Notes under the pieces: model-generated
What the model saw: only the letters and a program-made list of their open reading frames with translations
What the model was told of the DNA's origin: nothing
The model's database searches: none
Assembly: GCA_947561715.1 (NCBI GenBank)
Contig: OX387198.1
Location: forward strand, 9,672,001-9,736,000
Direction: 5' to 3'
DNA from: Ascidia mentula
Lineage: Eukaryota > Chordata > Ascidiacea > Phlebobranchia > Ascidiidae
DNA length: 64,000 nucleotides
Made by a program: the position numbers and the translations under genes
In this document: piece by piece, positions 62,964-64,000 of the stretch
Numbering within the stretch: the first letter of the stretch is position 1
Layout: each line of letters begins with the position of its first letter

Positions 62964-64000
62964 TCACATTTGAGTAGTATGTTGGCTGGAAGACGCTGTA
63001 TGCGCATCCACAGTTTCAGACCTTAAACAGGCGCGTGCTCTGTCTAAACCTCTTCTAAAAGGTTTTACTAACAGAGAGAAGGGGTTGGTGTAAATGATCG
63101 GGTTAAGAGAACTGTTAATAGGGAGGAATACAATAGCCGATAAAGCATAAGCAATAGGAGGAAGAATGATTTTGCCCATACTTAGGAAGGTCATGAAACA
63201 CAATGGAAACCAGCATGCTAGATCGGTTGCTATCAGAATTGCAATTTTCTTATGAAGCCTTTTGGATTTTTTTGCAGCAGAACTTGCCACCCTGTTTACC
63301 GTCGAACGTCGGAATATCAAAAAATAAGCAATAATAATGTACATGAGCGCACAAAAATTAAAAGTCATTACAGCGGAAGTCATCGGGTTGTGTTCTTGGT
63401 CGTTGTCATTAGTTACATAAAGCCTTGGAATACAAACACCACTGGCGCTGTAATATCCAAAGTAACCTTTTACTTGAGGAGAAATATTAGGGAAATGATT
63501 GTTTAAGTAATCGTCAATATCGTACCAATGCGTAGGAGGTTCTACAATGGATATGTTGGCAGTGCTCAAGGCTGAAATCCTTCGGGCAAATTGTTGATAT
63601 GGGGCAAGAGCGACAGTATCGGAAGAAAAGAATGGATTGGACGATATCCAGGCCATGGTTACCATTGAACTTGATAAATGCACTGAGAGGGGAAGAAGTG
63701 CTATAAACAATGCAACGATCCACACAGTAGCAAGCCAGAAGAAGACAACGCGTAAACGCATTTGACGGCTGTTAATTGGAAATAAGACACCATACAACCG
63801 ATAGGAAGTGAGAACGACCAATGTAAATACGGAACATTGGCTCGACAACACAATAGTTACTCCCAAAGCTGTACAAGATGTGCTTGTACGCCATTCTTTG
63901 TCAACGAGGCAATATTGTCCTTTGTATAGTTGCGATCGAATGGCAATAGAAAACAGAGCAACGCCCATGAGGAAATCAGCAACAGACAGATTTAGAATCA
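62964..64000 (-). CDS. Receptor J: 3' part of an LDLa-GPCR 7TM exon, runs off the window
   Basis: It is open on the minus strand from the right window edge to the stop at 62964. It covers TM2 (DFLMGVALF) to the tail (SETVDAHTASSSQHTTQM), with YRLYG at the D/ERY position, CWFP and NPIIY. It is nearly identical to exon 7 of D, including TMAWISSN, DIDDYLNN and VTNDNDQ. The upstream LDLa exons should lie to the right of the window. It is the last part of a duplicated LINE-plus-receptor segment. Confidence 0.9.
   Translation of the reverse strand, partial: ILNLSVADFLMGVALFSIAIRSQLYKGQYCLVDKEWRTSTSCTALGVTIVLSSQCSVFTLVVLTSYRLYGVLFPINSRQMRLRVVFFWLATVWIVALFIALLPLSVHLSSSMVTMAWISSNPFFSSDTVALAPYQQFARRISALSTANISIVEPPTHWYDIDDYLNNHFPNISPQVKGYFGYYSASGVCIPRLYVTNDNDQEHNPMTSAVMTFNFCALMYIIIAYFLIFRRSTVNRVASSAAKKSKRLHKKIAILIATDLACWFPLCFMTFLSMGKIILPPIAYALSAIVFLPINSSLNPIIYTNPFSLLVKPFRRGLDRARACLRSETVDAHTASSSQHTTQM

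Overview
The window is metazoan nuclear DNA. The genes are split by short spliceosomal introns with GT..AG borders, the sequence is AT-rich, and the products are large secreted-type, cysteine-rich 7TM receptors, with LINE and DNA-transposon debris between them. A compact-genome marine invertebrate, for example a tunicate, fits best. That is inference; no marker in the window fixes the species. No bacterial, RNA-gene or CRISPR features were seen.

Nearly everything is one tandem array of a single receptor family, all transcribed from the minus strand. Each complete gene has seven exons in order: signal peptide; LDLa; cysteine-rich linker; one large exon with about nine LDLa-type modules; two short cysteine-rich exons; and a final exon with one or two LDLa modules plus the whole 7TM domain and tail. 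I see no leucine-rich repeats between the LDLa modules and the membrane domain, unlike RXFP1/2 or snail GRL101. From left to right the copies are: A (2920-7203, intact, 1115 aa), B (8396-11858, pseudogene), C (15192-19182, intact, 1112 aa), D (26546-30822, intact, 1114 aa), E (32090-36105, one premature stop), F (37581-38126, 3' scrap), G (41331-45279, intact, 1112 aa), H (47680-51749, intact, 1114 aa), I (53138-57128, intact, 1112 aa) and J (62964 to beyond the window edge). A, B, D, E and H have one ectodomain and signal peptide (type 1). C, G and I have another (type 2). Both types carry an almost uniform 7TM exon.

Between genes lie recurring flank blocks, orphan exon scraps and mobile elements. 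These include a 1.9 kb TTAA-flanked element at 171-2094 and a 695-bp inverted-repeat element present twice (12576-13270, 38714-39408). There is also a 380-bp foldback element with 12-bp target duplications (46700-47079). A Tx1/L1-type LINE sits inside a sister copy of that foldback (about 20614-25703). A second, 3'-truncated LINE copy (58122-about 62121) was copied with its flanks rather than inserted independently.

The array has grown by segmental duplication. The stretch 11985-20160 recurs at 38130-46280, and 21568-26600 and beyond recurs from 58122 to the window end. Exon shuffling and probable gene conversion keep the membrane domain uniform while the LDLa ectodomains diverge. All ligand and signalling statements are inference; no ligand can be read from the sequence.
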